Assembly (NCBI RefSeq): GCF_945859685.1
Contig: NC_079148.1
Location: forward strand, 28,531,946 to 28,595,945
From: Eupeodes corollae
Taxonomy: Eukaryota; Arthropoda; Insecta; Diptera; Syrphidae
DNA length: 64,000 nt
Direction of reading: 5' to 3'
Position numbers and translations under genes: made by a program. Position 1 is the stretch's first letter, and each line of letters opens with the position of its first letter. The notes beneath the pieces were generated by a model. That model was not told the DNA's origin. It was given only the letters and a program-made list of their open reading frames with translations, and did not search any database. Shown piece by piece: positions 33,575-45,100 of this stretch.

Positions 33575-35060
33575 ACTTACTTACTTAGGTCCTCAGGCCC
33601 GTTTAGTCTGTTGGAATCCCCTTAAGGGACATAGGGCCTCTACGTGTACGATTTCCGGAAATGTGTTTTCGCTCCCTCCAACTCTTGCCTGATGACGCTG
33701 ATTCCTCCTCGACTGTCCTGAGCTATGTGCTTCTTAACATCTTAGGATGTTGCGCAGACATCTATTCATGAAGGTTTTCAGCTTCCTTGTATTGGCTGAA
33801 GTAACCTTCCAGGTGCTGCACCTATAAGGAAGCGGAGATTCGACATTTGTGCGAAATAGTCTTAGCTTTGTTCTTAAGCTAATAGAGTTATTCCTCCAAA
33901 TTTTTGATAGCATACCGAATGCGACTTTTGCTTTGCCGATGCGGCATATGACGATATGTTTGGTTCCGCCTTCGATATATACGATACTTCCAAGGTATTT
34001 AAAGCCCTCCAATTTTTTTACCGATTGCAAGGAAATATAATAATATTCCGCAGTGTGTTGATATGATCATTACACTAGGATTCAGCGCGAAATTCTGGTT
34101 GTTCGGTATCGAGTGTTGCCTCAAAGTTTTGTCCGATGCGTTCCAGTGTGATTTTTGCAAATTCTTCTCCAGTTTTCGCACTTTGCAAGATCTCCTTTTT
34201 TTGGGAGCTGGACGATCATTCCCTTCTTCCACTCATCGGTGAAGCTTTCGGTGGTGCAGAGTTCTTTTATGAGCGAATGAAACATAGCTTTGCTGGAATT
34301 CCATCAAGTCCTACCGAATTGTTGTGCTTTAATTGCGGCAATGATCTCATCTTTACAGGAAGGTGCTGTGATTAGTTTGTTCTGTCGCTTCAGAAGGCAT
34401 CGGTTGCACGTTATTCCCAAACAATCGGTTTAAAACCGAGGGAAAGTATTTTTCCGCCCTCTGAATTGTTCATCCCCGAACTTAGCAAAGTACCGTCTAC
34501 TTCTTCCACCAGGTGTTGATAAAAGTGCACCGGTCAGTTCTTTGGTTGTTCTGTAAACGGTCCTGGTGTTTCACCTGTAGAAAGCATCTTCTGCTTCTTG
34601 CACCACTGCGGTGAAACTATCTCTTCCCCTTGTGCAGCAGTTATTTGAGCCCTTAACTTCAAAAGATTCTTCTGAAAGGCAGGTGTTGTTGCTTCCTTCT
34701 CTCCGACCGACTATTCTGCCATCACCTGAAATGAAAACATTTTTACAGCATTCCAATGATACTGTGCTGCTGGTTATTCTCATTTCGTGAGACAGATGGT
34801 CCCTGAACTGTTGTTAAATTTTAGGACTCGTGTTATTCTGTTGGATCTTCGAACTGTAGCCGTATGCAATCTTCTGTTTCGGATATCCAAGAGACTGCTT
34901 CTAAAGCGTTAACTAATCGCGAAGTGGTCAATTCGGTTTGAAGGCGCTTGCCTGTCCGTCGACATCCAGCTAATTTTACAACACAGTTTTTGTTCAAACA
35001 TAGTGCCACCAATCACAAGATTGTGGCCACTACGAGGAGGTAAAGCAAGAACTTTGACAT
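33575..35060 (-). pseudogene. RTE-like non-LTR retrotransposon relic with palm deleted
   Basis: Minus strand. Endonuclease remnant near 34880-35030: HNLVIGGTMFEQK, then STDRQAPSNRIDHFAIS and SSLLDIRNRR. A linker follows, then RT fingers near 34130-34240 (EWKKGMIVQLPKKGDLAKCENW) and VDHINTLR-like sequence near 34055. The palm with motifs A and C is missing: the text jumps to VKKLEGFKYLGSIV, AKVAFGMLSKIWRNNSISLRTKLRLF and NRCLRNILRC (thumb and end). The 3' end is a tetranucleotide tail (33575-33588). Loss of the palm makes reverse transcription impossible. The clade name is my best match by motif style. Confidence 0.82.
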
Positions 35061-35124
35061 TACAAGAAAGTTGCAATGCTGTCCTAAACCAATTTTAAGG
35101 TAATCACCCGATCTGCCTTACCAC

Positions 35125-35160
35125 AGGGTTTCTAAATTTTAAGGGTCGATGTTGATTTTG
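35125..35160 (+). repeat. left terminal inverted repeat
   Basis: Pairs with 36074-36109. The core taaattttaag is identical in both ends. Confidence 0.85.
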
Positions 35161-35229
35161 AATAAATTGCACATTTTTTAAGAAAATTACTATCATTTCT
35201 TTTTAGTTTGATAAAATTGGTATGTTTCA

Positions 35230-35997
35230 AATATCAAATATCGATCAAATGGCCTCTCCGATTTTGTCTGCAAAGCTCAACCCGATGGTCGAAATTTTCG
35301 ATTACGCTGAAGCATGATTGAGGTTCTATGCCGCTAATGTGCCGAATTATCTCATCCTCTAACTCTTGAATTGTTGCTGCCTTATTATTGTACATCTTTT
35401 ATTTCAAACAACCTCAAAGAAAAGTCCAACTATGTCAAATCACATGATCCAATTGACTTCGATACCACGTGAAATAGTTCAGCCATTGCATTTGGCACGT
35501 TAGCTGTATGTCAAGTGGCACCGTAATGTTGGAAGCACATATCGCCCACATCCATATCTTCCATAAAAAGTTCGTTATCATCTCACTATAGTGAACACCA
35601 TTTACAGTAACTCTCTGTCCGGCCCCATATTGGAAAAAGTTCGGCCCAATGATACTGCCAGCTCATAAACTGCACCAAAGACTCACCCAAATTCAGCAAT
35701 TCTGACAAATGCACTAGGTGCAAATGTGCCTCACCACTGAACATGGTTTCAACATGTTGATCAACAAACATGTGAGGTATAATTGTTGTGCACGACGACG
35801 AGCTGTAAGAGCATGTTTCCACATCTTCTATAGATTTGCTCAAATTTTAGCGGGAATTTTTCGATTGTAAGCACATTTGGACGTTAAAATTAACCGAAAA
35901 AGTCACGAAATGAACGATATAGATTTTGTTTTGAACGTACATTTTCATAATAAGCGTAAATAACTTTAACAAGTTGCTGGATTGTGTATTTTTCCAT
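35230..35997 (-). pseudogene. transposase pseudogene of the 35125-36109 element
   Basis: The ATG at 35997 opens MEKYTIQQLVKVIYAYYEN followed by LYRSFRDFFG, a typical N-terminal helix-turn-helix. Further on come FSGEAHLHL (the first-Asp motif, SDEAHF in relatives, with Gly for Asp), VTVNGVHYSEMITNFLW, DMCFQHYGAT (QQDGAT in relatives, so the second Asp is Tyr) and IGSCDLT. The C-terminus is well kept: TIQELEDEIIRHISGIEPQ, VIENFDHRVELCRQNRRGHL. Stops and frame changes occur throughout. Both of the first two catalytic aspartates are gone. Related relics in the window are at 17330, 28547 and 36580. Confidence 0.88.
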
Positions 35998-36073
35998 GGT
36001 TAAAACTGAATTAGTCTGAAATTGGGAAATATCAAATGAAACGCAGAAAAAAACTTGACGTTAAGGTGTGGTT

Positions 36074-36109
36074 CACATTCAATATCTGCTCTTAAAATTT
36101 AACCACCCT
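36074..36109 (-). repeat. right terminal inverted repeat
   Basis: Pairs with 35125-35160. Confidence 0.85.
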
Positions 36110-36579
36110 TTATTTAAAAAATATTTGTTTACAACAAAATAAAGTCTCAGAGTAATAAAACGCCCACAAAATGATCTGAAAGCAGGTTATTACGGTACAA
36201 ACTTGGTTTTTTCGTCATGAAAAGAGTCTTATACCTATAGTTGTCGAGTTATTTGTGTACTTGAGGCCATTTCACCCCCATTAAACTATTGTTGATAAGG
36301 TGCAAAATAAGAACAGAAGGTTTCCAAAAAAATTCAGCTTTGTCGGAATTTTTTCGAAGTAAGCTTATTTTTATTTATTGATAAAGTGGACTAATTGCAA
36401 ACCCTTATGACCAAAGAATACTATCCTAATTACTGGGTTCTTTTGAATATAGGAAACGCAATAGCTTAAAAAAGCAAGATCCTCTTTGTTATGGACTAAT
36501 TTGAAATGATTATCCTGGAACTTTTCGAAAAAGGTCAGATTCATTTATATATTTTCAAACAGTAGTAAGCAAATATATG
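36110..36579. other. AT-rich stretch, no feature seen
   Basis: No recognisable frame or repeat. Confidence 0.4.
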
Positions 36580-36830
36580 CGAATGCATTTCAAAGCTATA
36601 CCTTTAACCCACTGGAATCAGACCAACTCAAAATATTATGCAAAATATCCAATTTCTAAAGCCTTGTTGATGGTATTGGGCCTTAGCTCTTGAATTGCTT
36701 GGATGATATTGACTTTAAGTGCTTGAATTCACAAAATTTCGGTCCCTCACAATTCCCACAAAAAAATGTATAGGGGTCAAATCACAGCTCCAAAATGTTC
36801 GAAAAAACGATTTGGAATTTAAATGTGCAA
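36580..36830 (-). pseudogene. short transposase C-terminal fragment
   Basis: Minus strand, near 36770: SCDLTPIHFFLWGIVRDRNF, the third-Asp region of the same transposase group with His in place of Asp. A shifted frame continues with QAIQELRPNT. Nothing upstream or downstream extends it securely. It lies 470 bases from the element at 35125-36109 but is a separate fragment. Confidence 0.55.
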
Positions 36831-37330
36831 AAGGTCAAGTCTTCCGAATTCATATTTCAATTTCAGTTAAATAAAAGCTGAAACATTGTTCCCAAACGAT
36901 AACGAAGTGGATGCGTCTTCAATAGCATTAATGCAATTTTATAAGCGAATAATCCGAACTCAATGTCCAGAACTCTCCTACATTAAAGTTCGATTATAAT
37001 TTCTTAGTATTAATTCTTTAAATTTTCAAATTGATCTAAAGAATTATGTATAGCAGTTGGGTTTTTTGAAGTTGTTTAAGTCAAAAGGCTTTAAATAGCT
37101 TTTATCTAATTTCTTAAATTTTTTAGGAATGCATTTAATTTTCAAAATTCTAATTCCTACAAATAAAGCAGAAAACTCTTCTCTGTCGATCTTTAAATTT
37201 AAACGAGTTAATCGCAATTACCATTTCTACAAGTTATTTAATAATAACACTCATTTTACTTATATCGTCATCATTTTCAAGGAGTATCTTGGGAACTATA
37301 CAAATATTAATAGTCACTTCTCCGAGAAGT
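36831..37330. other. AT-rich stretch, no feature seen
   Basis: A frame of 67 codons (37129-37332) is not recognised. Confidence 0.4.
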
Positions 37331-40250
37331 AGGTAAGTACAAATTGAAGTACTATACCTTAAATACAAAGTAGGGAAAAATATATACCAAATGAGTCCTG
37401 ACATAGAGACAACATTTATTCTGTATATATCTATATTCTATTTCATCCATAAGACAAAACCCTAAAAGGGAATGAGTTGTTAGAAAAGTTAATTACCATT
37501 AATTATCGCGTGGAATTTGCATTAGTTAGAAATGGAGGGTTGTATTTAAATTAAACCAAAATGATTTATTTACACCGCAGAGTTGTCTATAAGTTAAAAG
37601 AGGATGACGCGTTTGTCGTAAGCGTACACCTCAAGAGTTTTGCTGACAAAGTGGGTAAAGGATAAGGGTGATGTTGATGCTTTTGTGCGTATAATAGAGG
37701 AGCAAAATAAAAATTAAACGATAAGATAAGATGAGTTCTCAATGAGTTAAACTGTTTTTAGAGGTTTTACCAGGTTTAATATGGATACTGGGGGAGATAA
37801 GATTTAAATTGGTACCACTAATTTTATTAGGTAATGTGTCAATTTATAGAGTTAACGTAGAGGAATAGAAGGTATGCAATATCTGCATAAAATTAAAGGT
37901 TCAAAAATACTCCTCAACTTAAAAAAAGACGAAAATATTTAAAAATTCTGAATAAAAAGTTTTTCAAACGAAAAACAAAGGAAAAAATGCGAAATCATTT
38001 GATTTCTCTCAAAGGTGTAATCGCGAAAGTGTTTTAAGAAAATCCCCATGATCAACTTGCTTCTGTCAGCATAAATGTCATAGCTATTTCAAACTTACCA
38101 AGCAGTCTGATGCTCTTTTTGCTTATATTTTGCTTTCTCAAACTTAAAATACTTCTGCCACAAAGGTAATAATTCGTTTTACAGAAATGCGAATTGTAAT
38201 TTTCCACTGTCGTAGAGAAGCAGTCTCCTGAGGTTTTTCGTTTTTGTTTTTGTTTTCCTTTTTTTCCTGTACCGTTTTCTATCCTTAAATCAACTTACCC
38301 ACTCCCACAATAACTATAAATACACGAAGCAAAAACCAACTAAGCCCTCGAAATCCGTAAAACAACTCCTCTGTTTCATATATCTAGTACCTGCAACTCT
38401 ACTGCAAGGTATGATGATCAAAAGGACCTCCAAAGAGAGAGAAAGAGAGAACTTGGAGTATCCCAAGATCCAGCCAACTGCAAAATTCAAAGACGAACAA
38501 AAAAGAACGACTTGAAATTTAAATCGTCTCCTTCGTTTTCGTTTTCGTCGTCGTCTACTTCGTTGGTATCCTTGTCGCATACGTATATACGAAATCATAG
38601 TCCTTTCTACTAGTCCTCTTGTCGAAACATCGGGATTCCCAGTGATTATGAATTAAGACACATCCAACAGTTTTAGTGTGGATGCGGAATCCAAATCCTG
38701 TTGCATACAAAATTCCTCCTGTGCAACAAAACAGGATTCGTAATTCACCGAGTAAGAACTGACGTTATCAGTTTCTGAACATTTCCAACTCGTTTTCCCA
38801 TATATTTCTTCCCCACCAACCCAACATTGGTGCTTTTTTTACCTGTCACTATGGCAGCAGGCCACCCAACCTCCCTGGACTGTCGTCTATAGATTTGTGT
38901 TTTTTTTTTCGTCCTGACGGATTTTTTTGATTTTTGTTCTGCTGCTGGGACTGTAATGCATCTCCTACGGTGTGTGCAAGGATATACATTTTTTGTTCTG
39001 CCTTCACCATCTCCTTTTTGATTTAACACAATTTTTGGATGGCTCCTGTGGATTTCACAGGGAGGACTGGGGTCTTGGGCTTAAGTAACTGCAAAAAGTA
39101 AAACAAAAAATAACGGATTTGTCATGTGGCAAAAAGTACACACCATCACCTGTAAAACTAATATAAAATACACAACTACAACAACACACCGAGTCAGGCT
39201 CCCAGGAAGATGAAGAAAATGATAAAATGGCAAAAATTCGTCTCAGAACTTTTAATTAGTTTTTGTTAGCCTGGCGCGTTGCTTAGGTTTTTTGCCATAT
39301 TTTTTTAAATTTTGTATTTTTGTTGCTGGCAAAGAACATCAGCATAGAGTAACATTGGTTGAATAGATATGTTTTGTATGTGTATTGAAGGGGGGTATAT
39401 CTACAGGACATGAGTTGAATTGAGTTTAATTTTTGTTTCCCTTCTTTTTTTTATGTTGTTGATTTTAATTTTTGTTCCACAATCTTTTATCCTTTAGTTC
39501 GTTATCACTTTATGTACGTTATTTGTGTATTTGTGATGTTGTGTTGTTTTGAAGGCAATTTTTTGTTTCGTCCTTGTTATGAGAAGAATGAACTGTGCAT
39601 AGATACAGAGGTGGGATTCTAAATCAAAATTAAGTCACAGATTTGTTTTTTTTTTTCTTACTTTACTTTGTTTTTCTTATACTTGTATCTTCAAGCTTTG
39701 AGGTTAGAAATTAATCCAAATGAGACAAATTACAAGATTTCAAAGGGTAGCTATAACGGAGAGAAAGAGAGATAAAAATAACGATGCTGCGTAGGGGACC
39801 TATGATTGCGTCCTACCTTTACTACGGTACCAATCGTAATGAGTTGTTGTGGGGCCTGGCTGATGGGCGCGAGTGTTTTAATTGACTTTTAATAAGATTC
39901 ACCCACAAACTGAAATGAATATAAGAAACTTTGTACATTTATTTACTTTTAGTTTTCTCAATAGGATTAGATTAAGAAAATCAGTGAGTAAAATGACTAT
40001 TTCCCTACAGAAAATGAGCAGGTAACCAGTAATCATTAATTCTGCGTACCTACAGTCATTCCAAACAGAAATTGAAATGGTTTCTATTTAATTTAATTAG
40101 AGAAATTAATTTAGATGGTTCAATTAAGACCCGGTTTAATAAGGTTCTTTTAGATTCGACACATGCAAGTTTAATTAATTTGTGTTTTTGTTCGGTATTA
40201 GAGGTAACATTTATTAGATAAGAAATAAAGGGTTTTCTAATAAAAAGTTT
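37331..40250. other. longest unique host island
   Basis: Nearly 3 kb without a recognisable element. It includes homeodomain-like AT cores near 37490 (ttaattaccattaattatcg) and at 40085-40190, an AGAG run near 38435-38450, and T-rich tracts. Short minus-strand frames (38314-38598, 38745-39029) are arginine- or lysine-rich and unrecognised. It is a candidate for regulatory DNA, judged only by uniqueness and motif clustering. Confidence 0.35.
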
Positions 40251-41499
40251 TATTTTGATATTTGAAAAAAAATAATGTTGTTGATGAAATGTATGATCGA
40301 AGGTAAATCAACATATCCTTTTCATGAAGTTTTCCATGACCAATTCACACATTTGTTATCTATATGCACTTGATATCTTCACAAATTCTATCGAAAGGTG
40401 TAAAACCGATTGTTGAGTATTAGCATAGACGTTATCTTAAAGGTACCTTAAACAAATAAGTGTAGAGGTGTGAAACCACAAGATCTGAGTTGACAATTGT
40501 GATAAACTCTTCGAGAAATAACACAAAACATTTCTTGAAAAACTTCGATTATTTCGTTTCTTGTTCGTAGGGAAATTCATAACAGTCAAAATTAAAACAT
40601 TCTAATTTTATAACAAGCTAAGCTGATTCACAGGCGTTACTTAAGCTAAAAAAGATCATTTCTTGAACGTTAAAAGTTAGGATCTTATGCCAAATACAGT
40701 AAAATATCGGTTGTGAAATTCGTTATTCCAAGCATAAATCGACAAACCTTTGGGTTTTTGTCAACACTACGAGCTACAGTTGTTTCTAAGGACTAACTTG
40801 TTTTCTATTCTTCACCTTACTAACTTGTCCCAGCAGCTACAATTTTTCCGCCAATTTCACTATTGCCGGTCAAGAAAGTGCTTTAAACAATCCTATTTGC
40901 AAACTTTTCACCATTTTTACCTCCAACTTTTTAACAAATTTAATGCGATTTTGAAACATTTTTACTTATCAAATCCAAATGTCAAAATATCACAGTAAAA
41001 ACCTTCTTTTTTTTATAATAAGCGCATACTCAAAGGGATATATTATTCTTATTATGTCGACACAGTGTGAGCACCAGGAAACGAAGAGAGGGTTTGAAAG
41101 GAGATGTCGGTGCACATTGGTTTTGAATTCCTGAATATTGCAATAGCTGGGAAAGACAGAGTGTGGTAAGGCATAAAAAAAGCTGCTCAAATAAAGTGTT
41201 ATTCAAAATGATATCTCTAATTGGAAATTCTTCATTGCTTGCGACATAATATAATAATTATTTTTAAGGTTTTGACGAGTAATACATTTGGAATTCAAGA
41301 CTTTAATCAAATATAAAAATACGATGGTCCAAAAAGTCGGTCTATTTTATTATTGTTTCGTTTAAAAATGTTTAAAAATGTTTTAAGCAGATTCGCGTTA
41401 GGCATTTTTTATCATTTTTTTAAGTGAAAATAACACTATTTTTAATACTAATTTTTTGTTTCAAAATTTGAAAATTCGAATTTTCTTTCTTAGTTTTGC
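40251..41499. other. AT-rich stretch, no feature seen
   Basis: Unrecognised frames of 82 (40750-40998) and 66 codons (40990-41190). No repeat is supported. Confidence 0.4.
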
Positions 41500-41831
41500 T
41501 TCTTTCAATAAAAATAAAAAAAGAATTGTTTGCATTGCTCCATGAGAGTACCCCCCATAGAAGCGTTATTTTGTTTCAAAATTTTCTCAGGAACTTACTA
41601 ACCGATTTGAATGCACAAGCTGTCATAGTTTGTAAATAATATTGAAAACGTCAATGTTTCTGTTTTAGAATATTAAAATGTTCTTTTCAAAATTCGATAT
41701 CTGGAAAACGGGTCCACATTTTCTTGAAAAATCAAACATTAAATGTATATTAATATACTCTTAATAAATGCATACATGCCAAAAATATTTTTAAACAAAA
41801 AATTGATTTAACGATTTTCAAAAACAAATTT
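41500..41831 (+). repeat. repeat X, left part interrupted by TRE E
   Basis: tttctcaggaac, accgatttgaatgcac, taaataatatt and aaaacgggtc are shared in order with 13684-13800 and, inverted, with 54191-54480. The right part of X resumes at 43577 after the TRE and SINE block. Confidence 0.65.
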
Positions 41832-41838
41832 AAAAAAA

Positions 41839-43092
41839 GAGGCTGGGACTCACACTGATAACTTCCCATCCCGTCTGTCGATTTGTCTTCCTTATAATCT
41901 TGTAGGTTTTCGTGTTTTGTTAAAAAAGTTATAAGTTGAATTATTCTCAAAATTTAAAAATTACGAACAGTTTTTTGCATATAATGAAATAGTTTGATTC
42001 CAACATCTATTTTTGTTAACGAGATTTTTAGTCAAAACCCAATTATTAACATTTCTTAATAGTTTTTATTTCTAGAATAAATAAAATCAAATTGGATGAA
42101 TAAAATAAATTTGAAGTCAATATCTTCTATTCTTTACGAGATATCGAGAACAGAACATAAACTTTTACCAAATTTGCGTACTTTTTTTTTGTAGATTTTA
42201 TTTTTTATGAAAAAACGGACTGTTGGATTTTAATATCAAAATACTGAATATCGAAAACAATATTTTCTGTGAAATAAAATAAGTTTGAAGCCAATATTTT
42301 TAATTTTTGAAAAGCTATTTGAGTCGAAAGTAAATTTTTACCAAGTTTTATTCATCTTTTTATTATTTTGTATAAAAAATGTCAATTCGATTTTTTTGAA
42401 AAATCAAAATGTTGAAAACAACATTTCTTAAAAGATAAAATAATATTGAAGCCTAAATTTCAAGTTTTTGAAAATAAATTTGAATCAATATTCAATTTTT
42501 ACTAACTTTGAGTAATGTTTTTTTAGATTTTTATTTTTTATAAAAAGACTGGCAATTCGATTTTTCTCAAAATTTTATCAGATGTCAAAAACATTATTCT
42601 TCATTGCACAAAATTGTCTTGGAGACGAAATCATATTTTAGTCGTAAGATTTTGGAGGTGACACATTTTTTTTCAGTTTTTTGATTTATGAAAAAAACCG
42701 TTAAATGGATCTTTGATATCACGTTTCAATATATTATATAAAAAGTAAGTCTCTAGCGTTTTTGGTTCGTAAAATATTTAGGGTTAACAAAAATTTTCAA
42801 CTTTTTTTTAAACTGCTATTGTAAAAAAAAACACCCACGCAATTTTCTTGAGAGCCCTTTCTGCATCTTTCTGCATCATTATCTATTAAAAAATTATTTG
42901 AAATCGATATCTTTTCTGGTTCTTGAGCTATGGACGACGAAAAAAACATCGCGAACGTACGTACACACGCACGCACAGACATCTTTCTAAAAATATTTTA
43001 TTTCGACTCTAGGGACCTTGAAACGTCGAGAAATATCAAAATTTTCAATTTGACAAATCGCACCTATTACAATAACTTCCTATAGGAATTTA
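41839..43092 (-). mobile_element. TRE copy E
   Basis: Left edge gaggctgggactcacactga (inverted 3' end with a small deletion in the hairpin arm). Array units follow, then the inverted 5' module with the CGTACG patch at 42950-42970, and a degenerate palindrome at 43073-43092 (GGAATTTA in place of GGAAGTTA). It is inserted into repeat X. Confidence 0.85.
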
Positions 43093-43326
43093 TAAATAAA
43101 TTGGGTGGCGCAGCAGTCCGTTTGTGAACTAGGGCATAGTGACTAACAACTCTCAACTATTCGTGTGTGCGGGACCTTCAGTTTTTAAGCCGAATCCGAA
43201 CGGAAAATTTGTGAAAGCACTTTTCATAACAAGAACTACTCTTGGAGAATTTGTCAATTCCTCGCAAGAGGCAGTACTTTGGGTGGCATAGGCATGGATC
43301 GAACGCAAGACCCCTTGCATGACAAC
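43093..43326 (-). mobile_element. SINE copy 2, 5'-truncated
   Basis: Inverted relative of the SINE at 16299-16589. It begins with ataaattgggtggcg, includes the conserved body (ttctccaagagta when read inverted) and the B box cgttcgatcca at 43294-43304, and ends before the A box. It lies exactly between TRE copies E and F. Confidence 0.8.
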
Positions 43327-43361
43327 GTCAAAAAATACGGTAGGTTTTTTTGCCGGACTCT

Positions 43362-43576
43362 GTATTTAGGGCAAACCAAAATTTCACATTTTTTTAAATT
43401 GCTATGGTAAAAAAACCAACCACGCAATTTGTTTGAGAGTCCTTTCTGCATTATTATCCGTATTACAACATTTATTGGAAGAGCGTACTAACGCACACAT
43501 GTAAGCACAGCAGCTCTCTAAAAATTGTTTATTTCGACAAATCGGGCCCATTACAATAACTTCTTGTGGGAAGTTA
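43362..43576 (-). mobile_element. TRE copy F, 5' end only
   Basis: Carries the inverted 5' module from the aaccaaaatttcac block to the terminal palindrome (43557-43576, one mismatch). It repeats what copy E already has, so it is a second, truncated TRE beside E rather than its continuation. Confidence 0.75.
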
Positions 43577-43760
43577 ATAATTAACCTTTTTTTGAAAAAT
43601 CAAATGGCATTTACATTTTTGAAGGCAAACTTATTTTGCAGCTATATTTTTAGATCTTAAATTATATGTACTGTTTTCAAATAGATGGAAGCAAGTTCGT
43701 CCGATCCAGTGGTGCATTAATTTTATTTTTTCAGAATCTTTAAGAAAATACTGACTGCTT
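43577..43760 (+). repeat. repeat X, right part
   Basis: aaggcaaacttattttgcag and gcaagttcgtccgatccagt match 13966-14060 of the uninterrupted X copy. Confidence 0.6.
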
Positions 43761-45100
43761 AAAGCCTTCTTACATTTTTAAAACATAGTATTAGCACATT
43801 TGTAAAATTGGATCTATTAAATATATCACTCCAAAACCTATTATTTTTATTTTTTTTAATTTATTAAAATAGAACAAAATATAAATTTATTGTCGAGTTA
43901 CAGAAACGCTTTTTCTATAAGCAATAATTTAGAAATATTTGTTTCTAAGGTGTTATTTAAAGCTACAACTACACGTCATGTAAAGGGCCAACGGGTGACG
44001 TCAAAAAAGAATCAAATATTCTCTGTCAAATCATTGTCAAGGATCCCGCTGCTAATGCACAAAACTTTGAAACGAATGTCGCTCTTCGACGTATATAAGT
44101 CAACGTGAATTTAAGTCATTTCTGTCCACGCGCTAACTTGCATGAAATGACAAAAGAAAGTGTATATGAGTCAACGTCATTTTTGTAATTAATTTTAGAC
44201 TATTAAAGGAGTATTCACATCGGTACAATGTGAGCATAGTTTTTAATTTTACGTGTATTGAAATAAAAACTTATGTGCAAAACTATTCTAAGAAAAATTA
44301 TATCTCTTTTTAAGATGCTTTAAAAGCAGGTACAATAATTTCCTTAAAAAAATCTGTCAACTTTTTCCATATTGTACGTTCATATAAAATTACATTTAAA
44401 ATATTCTGTGACTCCGTCTCAAATTCAGTCTTGTAAATTTAGGTACACTGTTATTACGATGACGGACAGTCCCAAGAGCGAATCATCTTTCCCTATAGAA
44501 TTGACTCAGGCATTACACGTTCACAGAAATTTTGCAATGTGTTGACTTTCAGTCAATGAGATTCTTAAAGTTTTCGTGAACGGTTTGACAGAATTTTTCG
44601 TTTACACGATGTGACGTTTGTACTTCAAAGATTCAACACGTTGACCGTCTTATAGTAGCTTAAATTATAGAGCATGGAAATAGATGTGTCTTAATTTAAC
44701 TAAAAACAGGTAATCTCAAAGCTTTCATTAATTTGTTCCCAAATATAATTCCAATTTTATCTTTGAAGACCTTTGAATTGTTAGATGTTGTTGTTGAAGA
44801 TAAATGAGAAGTCCTTCATGCCTTCATTTTTATTCTGCGACGCGACGATGCAAATCAAATCCTTCAATAAGACTTTGGGAGAGAATGTACCAACCATCTG
44901 AACAGGCCATTTTGATTGCCAGCTATTGTCAGAGTATACTAACTTATCTGACAATACTCTAAGATCTGACAATCGTCTGCGGTGCTTAACTTGCAAACAA
45001 CTACGTGTAGGGTTCTGATTTAATTGATTGATTTTAAAAGCCATCATATCCTTCAAACAAAGAGGATTCATCAACATTTACCTTTTTAGCTAAAATAAAG
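43761..45100. other. AT-rich stretch, no feature seen
   Basis: Includes an unrecognised minus-strand frame of 98 codons (44781-45077) and the near-repeated string agtcaacgt at 44098 and 44169. No element is called. Confidence 0.4.

Larger units (their letters stand above)
35125..36109 (-). mobile_element. Tc1/mariner-type transposon with inverted repeats, internally deleted
   Basis: Left end: agggtttctaaattttaagg (from 35125). Right end, read inverted from 36109: agggtggttaaattttaaga. The ends stay similar for about 35 bases. The total of 985 bp is shorter than the 1.25-1.3 kb usual for such elements, so some interior is missing. A decayed transposase lies inside on the minus strand. A TA duplication is not evident. 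Confidence 0.88.

Noticed and set aside
44781..45077. A 98-codon minus-strand frame as a gene
   Set aside because: No domain, no neighbouring exon and no codon bias that would separate it from chance.
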